A stretch of 64,000 nucleotides of DNA from Pseudomonadota bacterium (GTDB lineage: Bacteria; Pseudomonadota; Gammaproteobacteria; Steroidobacterales; Steroidobacteraceae): assembly GCA_018241445.1 (NCBI GenBank), contig JAFEDT010000003.1, positions 62,001 to 126,000 of the forward strand, given 5' to 3'. The position numbers and the translations under genes were made by a program. The notes beneath the pieces were generated by a model that was not told the DNA's origin, searched no databases, and was given only the letters and a program-made list of their open reading frames with translations. This document shows, piece by piece, positions 49,025 to 58,049 of this stretch. Each line of letters begins with the position of its first letter. The first letter of the stretch is position 1.

Positions 49025-49059
49025 GCAGGCTGCCGCGTCCTTGCGGAGCGGCAGCCTGC
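49025..49059. terminator. Strong 12-bp hairpin after yceI
   Basis: Perfect stem GCAGGCTGCCGC / GCGGCAGCCTGC with an 11-nt loop, 20 bp after the yceI stop and before the convergent LhgO-like gene. TTGCT follows on the plus strand, so it is a weak-U but very stable terminator candidate for both directions. Confidence 0.7.
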
Positions 49060-49123
49060 TTGCTGTCTGCGCGCTGGCATTGGCGTCGACGCCCATGAAC
49101 GCCGGGCCCGTCGGACTCACCCA

Positions 49124-50215
49124 CTAGAGGCGCCGCACCACCTCGTCCGCGAGCGCCAGGGATGAAGTCAGTCCTGGCGATTCAATGCCGAACAGGTTGA
49201 TGAGTTGTGGCAGGCCGTGCACGCGTACGTCGTCGATGCGGAAATCCGCCGCTGCCATGCCAGGTCCGGAGATCTTTGGTCGCACCCCGGCGTAACCCGC
49301 CTCCAGAGCATCGTCCGGCAGGCCCGGCCAATAGCGGCGCACCGCCGCGGCGAAGTGCGTGGCGCGCGCGGAGTCCACGTGATAGTCGGGCGCCTCGATC
49401 CACTGCACGTCCGGACCGAAACGCGCCCTGCCTGACATATCCAGCGTCAGGTGAATGCCCAGGCCACCCGGCTCGGGCATGGGATAAACCAGGTGGGTGA
49501 AGGGCGCGCGGCCTTTCAGGAGGAAGTAGCTGCCGCGTGCAAACCAGGCGCGGGGTACGAATTCCGCCGCCAGCCCCTGCATGCAGCCGGCCAGTGCCGG
49601 CGCTTCGAGTCCGGCGCAGTTGATCAATAGCCGCGCTGACAGGGCAGGAGAGGCACCGTTGACGGAGAGCAGGGCGCGCCCGCCGGACAGCTGCACCGCG
49701 CTGACGCGGCTGTGGCACACGAGCGTGGCCCCATGGGCCTCCACCTCGCCCAGCAGCGCCAGCATGTAGGCGTTTGAATCGACGATACCGGTAAGCGGCG
49801 AGAACAACCCCGCGCTGCATTGCAGTTGCGGCTCGAGCGCGAGCGCCTGCTCGCGGGTGAGCGGCTGCAGCACCACGCCGTTGGCGCGCGCTGCCTCCTG
49901 CAGCCGCCGCAGCCCGGGTAACTGGGTGTCGTTCACCGCCACCAGCAGCTTGCCGCATTGCCGATGCGCTACACCGTGCTCGCGGCAGAAGACGTAGAGC
50001 TGGTCACGCCCGGCAACGCACATTCGCGCCTTCAATGAACCCTGCGGATAGTAGATGCCGGCGTGGATGACTTCGCTGTTGCGCGAACTGGCGCCGGTGC
50101 CGAAGCGGTCGGCCGCCTCGAGGATCAGCACCTCGCGGCCGGCCAGCGCCAGTGCACGGGCCACGGCCAGGCCGACCGCGCCCGCACCGACCACCACCAC
50201 GTCGACAGCGTCCAT
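49124..50215 (-). CDS. LhgO-like FAD-dependent oxidoreductase (DAO family)
   Basis: 363 residues from ATG 50215. N-terminal FAD fold VDVVVVGAGAVGLAVARALA with LILEAADRFGTGASSRNSEV and IHAGIYYPQGSLKARMCVAG, the latter typical of L-2-hydroxyglutarate oxidases. Later RLLINCAGLEAPALAG and the C-terminal IESPGLTSSLALADEVVRRL fit the same group. It probably oxidises a 2-hydroxy acid and feeds electrons to the respiratory chain. Substrate uncertain. Divergent from the TPR protein gene (100 bp between starts). Confidence 0.8.
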   Translation of the reverse strand: MDAVDVVVVGAGAVGLAVARALALAGREVLILEAADRFGTGASSRNSEVIHAGIYYPQGSLKARMCVAGRDQLYVFCREHGVAHRQCGKLLVAVNDTQLPGLRRLQEAARANGVVLQPLTREQALALEPQLQCSAGLFSPLTGIVDSNAYMLALLGEVEAHGATLVCHSRVSAVQLSGGRALLSVNGASPALSARLLINCAGLEAPALAGCMQGLAAEFVPRAWFARGSYFLLKGRAPFTHLVYPMPEPGGLGIHLTLDMSGRARFGPDVQWIEAPDYHVDSARATHFAAAVRRYWPGLPDDALEAGYAGVRPKISGPGMAAADFRIDDVRVHGLPQLINLFGIESPGLTSSLALADEVVRRL

Positions 50216-50315
50216 AGGGGAAGTGTAGCTGCCCCCTGTGGCGGCCACTGTAGAATAGGCGCGCCGGCCGCGGGCTCTGGCTGATGGGGTCTCGCGGGGC
50301 AGTAAGTGGGACCGC

Positions 50316-52112
50316 ATGATCACCAACAGTCAGTCGCGCACCAACATTCACAAGGTCGCAGCCGGCATTGCCGCTGCGCTCCTGCGGGCGCTGGCCGCGG
50401 CCACTGTTCTGGCCGGCGCCGCCCGGGCTGATGTACCCGCTGACGCACCGCCGCCGATGCCGATGCCGATGCAAGGGGTTCCGGCCACCTTGGCCGACTG
50501 GGCGCACGGCGCGTACCTGTTCGACGGCCTGGGCGATTTCCACCGTGCGATCACGACCACATCGCCGCTGGCCCAACGGTACTTCGACCAGGGCATGCGT
50601 TGGCTGTGGGCCTTCAATCATGACGAAGCCACACGCTCCTTCGCGAAGGCCGCCGAGCTGGACCCGGCGTGCGCCTCGTGCTTCTGGGGCGTCGCGCTCA
50701 CCGTGGGTCCCAACTACAACCTGCCCGCGCTGGGGGAGGTGCGCGCCCGGGTGGCGTGGGCCGCGTTGCAGGAGGCAACGAAGAATGCTGCGCACGCCTC
50801 GGCGGTAGAGCAGGCGCTGATCGCCGCGCTCGCGGCCCGGTATCCCTCGCCCCAGCCGCTGGCTGCGGCCGGCCTCGCCGGCGTCCTGGCAGCCTACGCC
50901 GACGCCATGCGTGCGGTTGCCGCACGCTTTCCCGACGACTCGGATGTGCAGACACTGTGCGCCGAGAGCGAGATGAACGTGCACGCGTGGAAGCTGTGGA
51001 GCGCCGACGGCAAGCCAGGGCCCGGCACGCTTGCCATCGAGGCCCGCCTGGAAGGCGTGTTGCGCAGGGATCCGCACCACCCGGGCGCCAATCACTACTA
51101 CATCCATGTCATGGAAGCCTCACCCGAGCCGGGCCGCGCTGCGCAGGCGGCCGCGAGGCTGGGTGGCATGATGCCCGCGGCGGGCCACCTGGAGCATATG
51201 CCGGCGCACATCCTGCAGCGGGTGGGACGCTACGAGGAGGCTGCCGAAGCCAACCGGCGCGCGGTGGTTGCCGATCGCAGCTACTTCGCATCGACGACCG
51301 CACCCGACTACTACGCCATGTACCTTGCCCACAACTACGCGTTCCTCGCGTTCTCGGCGGCCATGGAGGGACGCAAGGCCGAGTCGCTGGACGCCGTGCA
51401 GGGCCTGGTGCAGGCCGTGCCCGTTGACATGCTGCTGGCCATGGGGGAATCCGGTTGGGCGCTGTCACAGCGGTATGCGGTGCTGGTGCGATTCGGACTG
51501 TGGGACGAACTGATCGCGCTGCCCGCCCCTGACAAGCGGGCGGTGGGACTGACCGCCGCATGGCTCTACGGGCGCGGGGTGGCGCTCGCTGCGCGCGGCC
51601 AGCTTGCCGAGGCGCGGCAGGCGCTGGCCGGGCTGCGGGCACTCGCGGCGGACGTGCCGGCCGATGCAGTCGCGGGGCTCAACCAGCTCAGCGCGGTGCT
51701 GCGCGTCGCCGAACCCATCGTCGCTGCCCGCATCGCCGCCTCGCAGGGGCGCGACGACGAAGCGATTTCCGGGTTGACGCAGGCAGTCGCCGCGGAGGAT
51801 GCGCTTGCATATGACGAGCCCTCCGAGTGGTACTTCCCTGCGCGCCACCTGCTGGGCGCGCAATTGTTGCTTACTCACCGCCCCCGGGAGGCAGAACAGG
51901 TCTACCGGGAGGATCTCAGGCGCAACCCGCACAACGGCTGGGCGCTCGCCGGGCTCACGCGTGCGCTGAAGGCGCAGCGGCGCGGCGCGGCGGCGGGGCG
52001 CGCTGAGCGTGAGTTCGCGGCCGCCTGGAGGAGGGCGGACATCCGTTCAGAGGGCTCGGCGTTCTGGTTCGCCGGCGCCGACAACAGCAGCTGTGAGTGC
52101 CAGCGGCCGTAG
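50316..52112 (+). CDS. Exported TPR-repeat protein
   Basis: 598 residues. A basic N-terminus and hydrophobic segment (LLRALAAATVLAGAARADVP) form a signal peptide. TPR-like helical pairs follow, beginning with YFDQGMRWLWAFNHDEATRS and FAKAAELDPACASCFWGVAL. The segment NHYYIHVMEASPEPGRAAQA and HLEMPAHIL-type HMPAHILQRVGRYEEAAEAN are hallmarks of a widespread uncharacterised family of periplasmic TPR proteins. A late copy reads REAEQVYREDLRRNPHNGWA. Probably a protein-interaction scaffold; no partner can be named. Confidence 0.8.
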   Translation: MITNSQSRTNIHKVAAGIAAALLRALAAATVLAGAARADVPADAPPPMPMPMQGVPATLADWAHGAYLFDGLGDFHRAITTTSPLAQRYFDQGMRWLWAFNHDEATRSFAKAAELDPACASCFWGVALTVGPNYNLPALGEVRARVAWAALQEATKNAAHASAVEQALIAALAARYPSPQPLAAAGLAGVLAAYADAMRAVAARFPDDSDVQTLCAESEMNVHAWKLWSADGKPGPGTLAIEARLEGVLRRDPHHPGANHYYIHVMEASPEPGRAAQAAARLGGMMPAAGHLEHMPAHILQRVGRYEEAAEANRRAVVADRSYFASTTAPDYYAMYLAHNYAFLAFSAAMEGRKAESLDAVQGLVQAVPVDMLLAMGESGWALSQRYAVLVRFGLWDELIALPAPDKRAVGLTAAWLYGRGVALAARGQLAEARQALAGLRALAADVPADAVAGLNQLSAVLRVAEPIVAARIAASQGRDDEAISGLTQAVAAEDALAYDEPSEWYFPARHLLGAQLLLTHRPREAEQVYREDLRRNPHNGWALAGLTRALKAQRRGAAAGRAEREFAAAWRRADIRSEGSAFWFAGADNSSCECQRP

Positions 52113-52187
52113 CGAGAGATGGTCTGAGGCTTCGCCAGCCCCACGACACAGGCGCGCGTGGAGCAACCGGGACTGGGTGTGACGGCT

Positions 52188-52382
52188 CTATGAGCCGGAC
52201 TTGAGCAGGGTTTTCGCCAGTATGTCGAGCTGCTTTGCAGCGGCGCGTGTGACACCAAAAATCTGGTGCCGTCGCCGTCCAAGCGCGACCCACGCCTCCA
52301 GCGTCTCGATGCCTTCGGAGCGCAGTAGTGCCAGCAGTGGCTGCGGAAGCTCCTCTGGCAGTGCATGGATGATCGCGGTCAT
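52188..52382 (-). CDS. Small hypothetical protein
   Basis: 64 residues from ATG 52382: it starts MTAIIHALPEELPQPLLALL and contains IETLEAWVALGRRRHQIFGV and AAAKQLDILAKTLLKSG. The composition (regular Leu and Ala spacing, two amphipathic helices, charged turn) looks like real protein, but no family is recognised and there is no clear ribosome site. The rest of the 407-bp space between the TPR gene and the Lrp-type gene shows nothing else. Confidence 0.4.
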   Translation of the reverse strand: MTAIIHALPEELPQPLLALLRSEGIETLEAWVALGRRRHQIFGVTRAAAKQLDILAKTLLKSGS

Positions 52383-52519
52383 GGCGCTAACGTGAGTGCA
52401 AATCACCGCGCGTGCCGGGACCTGGTTAACATTCCTGCACAGTCCTTGCCGGGGGCGTGACCGGCTTCGCAATTCGCAGCCCGGCGCGCTGCAATTTGGG
52501 CGCTCCCCCGAGGTGAATG

Positions 52520-52993
52520 TCAGCCCGTAGCCAGAGGCAGCCGCGTGGTGGACTTCTTGGTTCGCAGCACGAAACTGGTATTCACCGAACGCACCGCCCT
52601 CAGCTGCAGCAGCCGCGTCGACAGGAAGTGCTCATAGGCGTCCATGCTGGCGGCGACGATGCGCAGCAGGTAGTCGTTGGCGCCGCTCATGGAGTGGCAT
52701 TCCAGCACTTCGTCGCACTCGGCGATGCGCGCATCGAAAAGACGCACGGACTCGGGATGGTGATTCTCCAGCGACACCATCGCGTAGGCCAGGATCGGAA
52801 GCCCTATTGCTGGCGCGCGCAACAGTGTTGCGTAGCCCGCGATATAGCCCTCCTGCTCCAGGCGCCGCAACCGCCGCCAGCAGGGTGCCGGGGACAGGCC
52901 CACCCGCCGGGCGAGTTCCTGGTTTGAGAGCCGCGCGTCCTCCTGCAGTTCCTGCAGGATGCGGCGGTCCATGCGATCGAGCCTGCCTGCCAT
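52520..52993 (-). CDS. Lrp/AsnC-family regulator (BkdR-like)
   Basis: 157 residues from ATG 52993 (a TTG at 53008 is possible). Helix-turn-helix DRRILQELQEDARLSNQELA, then RRVGLSPAPCWRRLRRLEQE; RAM domain with GYATLLRAPAIGLPILAYAM and CHSMSGANDYLLRIVAASMD. It is divergent from the 2-oxoacid dehydrogenase genes, the position of BkdR, which activates branched-chain keto acid dehydrogenase on binding leucine or valine. The 161-bp gap holds AT-rich stretches (GGCATTATGATGGCAAT, AAACATTATTGC) suited to Lrp binding. Confidence 0.85.
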   Translation of the reverse strand: MAGRLDRMDRRILQELQEDARLSNQELARRVGLSPAPCWRRLRRLEQEGYIAGYATLLRAPAIGLPILAYAMVSLENHHPESVRLFDARIAECDEVLECHSMSGANDYLLRIVAASMDAYEHFLSTRLLQLRAVRSVNTSFVLRTKKSTTRLPLATG

Positions 52994-53154
52994 GTGTTCC
53001 CGGTCCAATCAGTAGTCGGCCATGGGCCCCTGGGCTTGCCGCAGCGTAAGCAAGGATATTGCTGCAAACGGCATTATGATGGCAATACAGGAAACATTAT
53101 TGCGCGACTTGCAGCATAGTATAAGCGGCACCTCCGCACAGACGGGAAGCTGCC

Positions 53155-55275
53155 ATGTCCCCAAGTTCCCTCGCCCTCACCGGGGTTCCCGAACCTTCCG
53201 CTGACCCCGGCACCCAGGTCGACTGGCAGCGGGTTGCCTTCCTGCTGCAGGCCTCGCGCAGCCTGGACGAAATAGAGGAACTGCGCCTGGTCCCCGAGCG
53301 CAAGGTGCTGTACCAGTTTTCCGCCCGCGGCCACGACCTGGCGCAGATCCTGCTCGGCCTGCGGCTCACCGACCCGCACGATGGCGTGACGGTCTACTAC
53401 CGCTCGCGGCCCCTGATGCTGGCGCTGGGCGTCTCCCTGGCGGATGCGGCCGGCGGCCCGCTGGCACGACAGGGGTCCTTCAGCGGCGGGCGCGATATCG
53501 GAGTGGTCTTCAATCTTCCCGGACGTAACGGTCCTACGGTGCTGCCCGCCTGCGGCGGTGTCGGCGCCCAGTACACACCCGCGGCGGGATGGGCGCAGGC
53601 GCTGCGCTTCCGGCACGAGACGCTCGGCGAGGCCGCTTATGCCACCGGCATCGGCGTGGTGCTGGGGGGCGATGCGTCCACGGCCACCAACGGCTTCTGG
53701 TCGGCGCTCAACGTCGCTACCACCCTGCAACTGCCGCTGCTCTTCTACATCGAGGACAACGGGTACGGGATCTCCGTGTCCTCGCAGCTGCAGACGCCTG
53801 GCGGCAACATCGCCGCCAACCTGCGTTCGTTCCGGGGGCTGACCATCCTCGAGGGCAGCGGCAGCGATCCGCAGCAGGCGGCGCAGTTGACCGGCGAGGC
53901 GGTGGCGCGCGTGCGCGGCACGCGCGCGCCGCTGCTGTTGCGCCTGACGGTGCCCCGCCTCAACGGGCACTCGGGCCAGGACACCCAGGCTTACAAACCG
54001 GCGCAGCTGCTGGCCCAGGAGCGCGCCCGCGATCCGCTGGCTTGTCTTGAGGAATACCTGGTGCCGCGGCTCATGTCCGGGGGCGACTGGAGCGCGCTGG
54101 CGCAGCGGGCACGCACCGAGGTGCTGCAGGCAGTGGAGGCCGCCCTCGCGCGGCCGCAGCCGGACGCACGCGAGCTGACCCGCTTTGTCTTCAGCGAGCA
54201 CGAACACGGGCAGATCGTGATGCAGGAACAGGGGGGACTGGGCCCGGAAGGCGTGCTGCCGCCTGCAGGCGATCCGCAGCCGCGGCCGGCCGGCGCCCGC
54301 ATCAACATGCTGACCGCGATCCGCCGCACGCTGGAGTCTGAACTGGCGCGCAATCCGCGCATGGTGGTGTTTGGCGAGGACGTGGGTCCCAAGGGCGGGG
54401 TGCATGGCGCCACGCTCGGCCTGCAGGACAAGTTCGGCGCCGCGCGGGTGTTCGACACCAGCCTGTCGGAGGAGGGCATCATCGGCCGCGCGGTCGGCAT
54501 GGCCATCGCCGGCCTGTTGCCGGTCGCTGAGATCCAGTTCCGCAAGTATGCCGATCCGGCCGCCGAGCAGCTGAACGACTGCGGGACACTGCGCTGGCGC
54601 ACACGCAACCGCTTTGCCGCACCGATGGTGGTGCGCATGCCGGGCGGGTTTTTCAAGTGCGGCGACCCCTGGCACAGCCAGACCAACGAGGTCGCCTGGG
54701 TGCACGGCATCGGCTGGCAGGTCGCGGTTCCCTCCAACGCACAGGACGCGGCCGGCCTGTTGCGCGCCGCGCTGCGCGGCAACGACCCGGTGATCTTCTT
54801 CGAACATCGCGCCATGCTCGATGGCGCCTGGGCGCGACGCCCCTACCCGGGCGATGACTTTGTCGTGCCCTTCGGCCAGGCCCACACGGTGCGTGCCGGG
54901 CGCGAGCTGACCGTCGTCACCTGGGGGGCGATGGTGGAGCGCTGCGAGCAGGCGGCGGCCGAGTCGCACGTCGACGTGGAACTCCTCGATCTGCGCACCC
55001 TGTCGCCCTGGGATCGCGAGGCGGTGCGACAGTCGGTGGCGCGGACGCGGCGCTGCCTGGTGGTGCACGAGGACAACCTGACGGCAGGATTCGGCGCGGA
55101 GATTGCCGCCACCCTGGCGCAGGAGAGCTTCTGCGACCTGGACGCGCCCGTCGAGCGGCTGGCGATGCCCGACATCCCCAGCCCGCACAATCCGCTGCTG
55201 CTGGAGGCGGCGGTACCGGGCGTGACGCGTATCATCGAGGCGATCCGCCGTATCGCGAGCTTCTGCAGGATATGA
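53155..55275 (+). CDS. 2-oxoacid dehydrogenase E1, alpha and beta fused
   Basis: 706 residues. The alpha half (to about residue 360) has YRSRPLMLALGVSLADAAGG, the thiamine-diphosphate site GGDASTATNGFWSALN with YIEDNGYGISV. The beta half (from about 380) has INMLTAIRRTLESEL, VFGEDVGPKGGVHGATLGLQ, DTSLSEEGIIGRAVGMAIAG, AEIQFRKYADPAAEQL and HEDNLTAGFGAEIAATL. Branched-chain or aryl keto acid dehydrogenases usually have two E1 genes; the fused form is a recognised variant. It decarboxylates the keto acid and acylates E2. Its stop overlaps the E2 start. No E3 gene is adjacent. Confidence 0.85.
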   Translation: MSPSSLALTGVPEPSADPGTQVDWQRVAFLLQASRSLDEIEELRLVPERKVLYQFSARGHDLAQILLGLRLTDPHDGVTVYYRSRPLMLALGVSLADAAGGPLARQGSFSGGRDIGVVFNLPGRNGPTVLPACGGVGAQYTPAAGWAQALRFRHETLGEAAYATGIGVVLGGDASTATNGFWSALNVATTLQLPLLFYIEDNGYGISVSSQLQTPGGNIAANLRSFRGLTILEGSGSDPQQAAQLTGEAVARVRGTRAPLLLRLTVPRLNGHSGQDTQAYKPAQLLAQERARDPLACLEEYLVPRLMSGGDWSALAQRARTEVLQAVEAALARPQPDARELTRFVFSEHEHGQIVMQEQGGLGPEGVLPPAGDPQPRPAGARINMLTAIRRTLESELARNPRMVVFGEDVGPKGGVHGATLGLQDKFGAARVFDTSLSEEGIIGRAVGMAIAGLLPVAEIQFRKYADPAAEQLNDCGTLRWRTRNRFAAPMVVRMPGGFFKCGDPWHSQTNEVAWVHGIGWQVAVPSNAQDAAGLLRAALRGNDPVIFFEHRAMLDGAWARRPYPGDDFVVPFGQAHTVRAGRELTVVTWGAMVERCEQAAAESHVDVELLDLRTLSPWDREAVRQSVARTRRCLVVHEDNLTAGFGAEIAATLAQESFCDLDAPVERLAMPDIPSPHNPLLLEAAVPGVTRIIEAIRRIASFCRI

Positions 55276-56618
55276 ATACCATCGACGTCACGGCACCGGC
55301 CGAGCAGACCGAAGGCACCCGCTCGCAGCTGCTGCGCTGGCTTTGCGCGGTCGGCGAGCCGGTGGTGGAGAACCAGCCGCTGGTGGAGATCGAGACCGAC
55401 AAGGTCACGGTGGAAGTCGCTGCACCGGGCAGCGGCGTGCTCACCGAAATGCTGCGCCATCCGCAGGACGAGCTGGCGCCCGGCGAGCTGCTGGGGCGCA
55501 TCACCGTGGGGGCAGGGGCGGTTGGGTCCCCGCGCGTGGCAGCCGCCGGCGCTGCTGCGGGTGCGGTTAGTGGCTCCACGTCTGCATCAGCAACAGCGAT
55601 CAATGCGGGCGTGAGCGGCGCCTCGGCGCCGGCTGCGACCGCTGGCGCTGCACACTCAAGACCGGGCCCCATTCCCGTAAGCCCCGCGGTGCAACGGCTG
55701 CTCGACCAGCATGGAATCCAGGCCGCGAGTGTGCGCGGCTCCGGTCCTGCCGGACAAATCACTATCGACGACGTACTGCGGGCGGCAGGCGCCAGGGTTG
55801 GGGTGGCCGCCGGGGTGGCTGGCGCGAGCGCCACGACTGTCGCCGCCACTCCTGCCAGCGGTGCGGCAGTGTCCCCTGCCAGGGATCCCGCTGCCGCCGG
55901 CGAAGTTGCCGCTGTGCGTGCCGGCATACGCAGCGTTCCGCACACGCCGGTGCGACGCCGTATTGCGCAACACATGGTGGAGAGCCTGCTGCACACCGCG
56001 CCGCACGTGACCACCGTGTTCGAGGCCGACCTGACGCAAGTGCTGGCCGATCGCGAACGGCAGCGCAAGACCTTCGAGCACGCGAGGGTGCCGCTGACAC
56101 TGACGGCCTATTTCGTGCGCGCCGCGGTGGCGGCCATCCGTGCGGTGCCGCAGGCCAACAGCCAGTGGACCGATACGGCGCTGGAGATCCACGAGGACAT
56201 CCACATCGGCATCGGTACGGCGGTGGAGGACGTGGGTCTCATGGTCCCGGTGTTGCGCAACGCCGGCACGCTCGACCTGATGGGGATCGCCCGCGGCCTG
56301 GCGGACCTGACGCAGCGGGCGCGCGCCGGCGGACTCACTCCCGCGGACATGCGCGGCGGCACCTTTACGCTTTCCAACCACGGCGTCAGCGGCAGCCTGC
56401 TGGCCGCACCCATCATCATCAACCAGCCCCAGGCGGCCATCCTGGGCATCGGCAAGCTGGAACGCCGCGCCGTGGTGATGGGCGAGGGCGGTGAAGAGCG
56501 CATCGTGGCGCGGCCGCGCTGCTATGTGACGCTGACGCTGGATCACCGGGTGATGGACGGGCACCAGGCCAATCACTTCATGCGGGTGTTTACCGGGGAG
56601 CTGGGCGGGCCGCGGTAG
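55272..56618 (+). CDS. Dihydrolipoamide acyltransferase E2 of 2-oxoacid dehydrogenase
   Basis: 448 residues: lipoyl domain at the N-terminus with the lipoylated Lys in VEIETDKVTVEVAAPGSGVL, an Ala-rich flexible linker, the E3-binding domain SPAVQRLLDQHGIQAASV to TIDDVLRAAG, a second linker, then the catalytic domain ending in the active-site TLDHRVMDGHQANHFMRVF (HRxMDG). It transfers the acyl group from lipoamide to CoA. Only one lipoyl domain. 97 bp separate it from paaK, with no strong terminator between. Confidence 0.9.
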   Translation: MNTIDVTAPAEQTEGTRSQLLRWLCAVGEPVVENQPLVEIETDKVTVEVAAPGSGVLTEMLRHPQDELAPGELLGRITVGAGAVGSPRVAAAGAAAGAVSGSTSASATAINAGVSGASAPAATAGAAHSRPGPIPVSPAVQRLLDQHGIQAASVRGSGPAGQITIDDVLRAAGARVGVAAGVAGASATTVAATPASGAAVSPARDPAAAGEVAAVRAGIRSVPHTPVRRRIAQHMVESLLHTAPHVTTVFEADLTQVLADRERQRKTFEHARVPLTLTAYFVRAAVAAIRAVPQANSQWTDTALEIHEDIHIGIGTAVEDVGLMVPVLRNAGTLDLMGIARGLADLTQRARAGGLTPADMRGGTFTLSNHGVSGSLLAAPIIINQPQAAILGIGKLERRAVVMGEGGEERIVARPRCYVTLTLDHRVMDGHQANHFMRVFTGELGGPR

Positions 56619-56715
56619 CGTGGCCGACCGTTGCCTGGCGGACTGTTGAAGTGCAGGCGGCCTGGGCGCGCCGCGAATTTGCGTCGCCGTCGCGAGGTGA
56701 GATGATGCGCGGACC

Positions 56716-58020
56716 ATGAGTGATGCGCATAGCTTCGACCTCGAACCCATTGAACGTGCCAGCCAGGATGAACTGCAGGCCCTGCAACTGACACGGCTGC
56801 AGTGCTCGCTGCAGCACACTTACGACCATGTCGCGCATTACCGCGCCAAGTGCGACCGCGCGCGCGTGCATCCGCGGGATCTGAAGCAACTGGCGGACCT
56901 CCGGCTGTTTCCGTTCACCGTCAAGGACGACCTGCGGACCAACTACCCGTTCGGGCTGTTCGCAGTGCCGCGCGAGCAGGTCGTGCGGCTGCATGCCTCG
57001 AGCGGCACCACGGGCAAGCCGACGGTGGTGGGCTACACCCGGCGTGACATCGAGACCTGGGCGGGCCTGGTGGGGCGCTCGATCCGCGCCGCGGGCGCCC
57101 GGCCCGGCGACATCGTGCACATTGCTTACGGCTACGGCCTGTTCACCGGCGGCCTCGGTGCACACTACGGCGCGGAACACCTCGGGCTGACGGTGGTGCC
57201 GATGTCGGGAGGGCAGACGCAGAAACAGGTGCAGCTCATCCGCGACTTCAGGCCCGACATCATCATGGTCACGCCGTCCTACATGCTGGCGCTGGTGGAG
57301 GAGTTTGCGCGCCAGGGGCTGGACGCGGCCGACAGCTCACTGCGCACCGGCATCTTCGGCGCCGAGCCGTGGACCGAGGCAATGCGCGCCGACATCCAGC
57401 GGCGCGCGGGACTGGATGCGGTCGACATCTACGGCCTGTCGGAGGTGATGGGCCCGGGTGTTGCCAGCGAGTGCCTGGAAACCCGCGACGGGCCGGTGAT
57501 CTGGGAGGATCACTTCTACCCGGAGATCATCGACCCGGTCAGCGGCGAGGTGCTGCCGCCGGGGTCTTCCGGTGAACTGGTGTTCACCACGCTCACCAAG
57601 GAAGCCCTGCCGATGATCCGCTACCGCACGCGCGACCTGACGGCGCTGCTGCCGCCCACCGCACGCTCCATGCGCCGCATGGCGAAGATCACGGGCCGCT
57701 CGGACGACATGCTGATCATTCGTGGCGTCAACGTGTTTCCCAGTCAGATCGAGGAGCTGGCGCTGAATCTGGCCGGACTGTCGCCGCATTACCAGCTGGA
57801 GGTATCGCGCGAGGGACACCTGGACACGCTGGCCGTGCGCGTGGAATGCATGCCCGAGGTGGCGGGCGAGGCCGCGGTGCGCACGCGGCTGCAGCGCGAG
57901 CTGCAGGTGAGCATCAAGGCCACCATCGGTATCTCCACCATCGTGACGATATGCGAGCCCGGTGCAGTCGAGCGCTCCGCCGGCAAGGCGGTCAGGGTGT
58001 TGGATCGCCGCGGGAAGTGA
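56716..58020 (+). CDS. paaK: Phenylacetate-CoA ligase
   Basis: 434 residues, AMP-forming. LFPFTVKDDLRTNYPFGLFA, the P-loop RLHASSGTTGKPTVVGYT, IVHIAYGYGLFTGGLGAHYG, the adenylate motif DIYGLSEVMGPGVASE and the hinge RSDDMLIIRGVNVFPSQIEE all match PaaK. It activates phenylacetate for ring epoxidation. Convergent with paaX (29 bp between stops). Placement behind the keto acid dehydrogenase suggests that both feed phenylacetyl-CoA. Confidence 0.95.
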   Translation: MSDAHSFDLEPIERASQDELQALQLTRLQCSLQHTYDHVAHYRAKCDRARVHPRDLKQLADLRLFPFTVKDDLRTNYPFGLFAVPREQVVRLHASSGTTGKPTVVGYTRRDIETWAGLVGRSIRAAGARPGDIVHIAYGYGLFTGGLGAHYGAEHLGLTVVPMSGGQTQKQVQLIRDFRPDIIMVTPSYMLALVEEFARQGLDAADSSLRTGIFGAEPWTEAMRADIQRRAGLDAVDIYGLSEVMGPGVASECLETRDGPVIWEDHFYPEIIDPVSGEVLPPGSSGELVFTTLTKEALPMIRYRTRDLTALLPPTARSMRRMAKITGRSDDMLIIRGVNVFPSQIEELALNLAGLSPHYQLEVSREGHLDTLAVRVECMPEVAGEAAVRTRLQRELQVSIKATIGISTIVTICEPGAVERSAGKAVRVLDRRGK

Positions 58021-58049
58021 ACGGGCCGCAATCGCCCGCGGAAAAATAG

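Noticed and set aside
53074..55188. Leftward open frame of about 700 codons opposite the E1 gene
   Set aside because: Shadow of the E1 coding sequence with no protein-like features.
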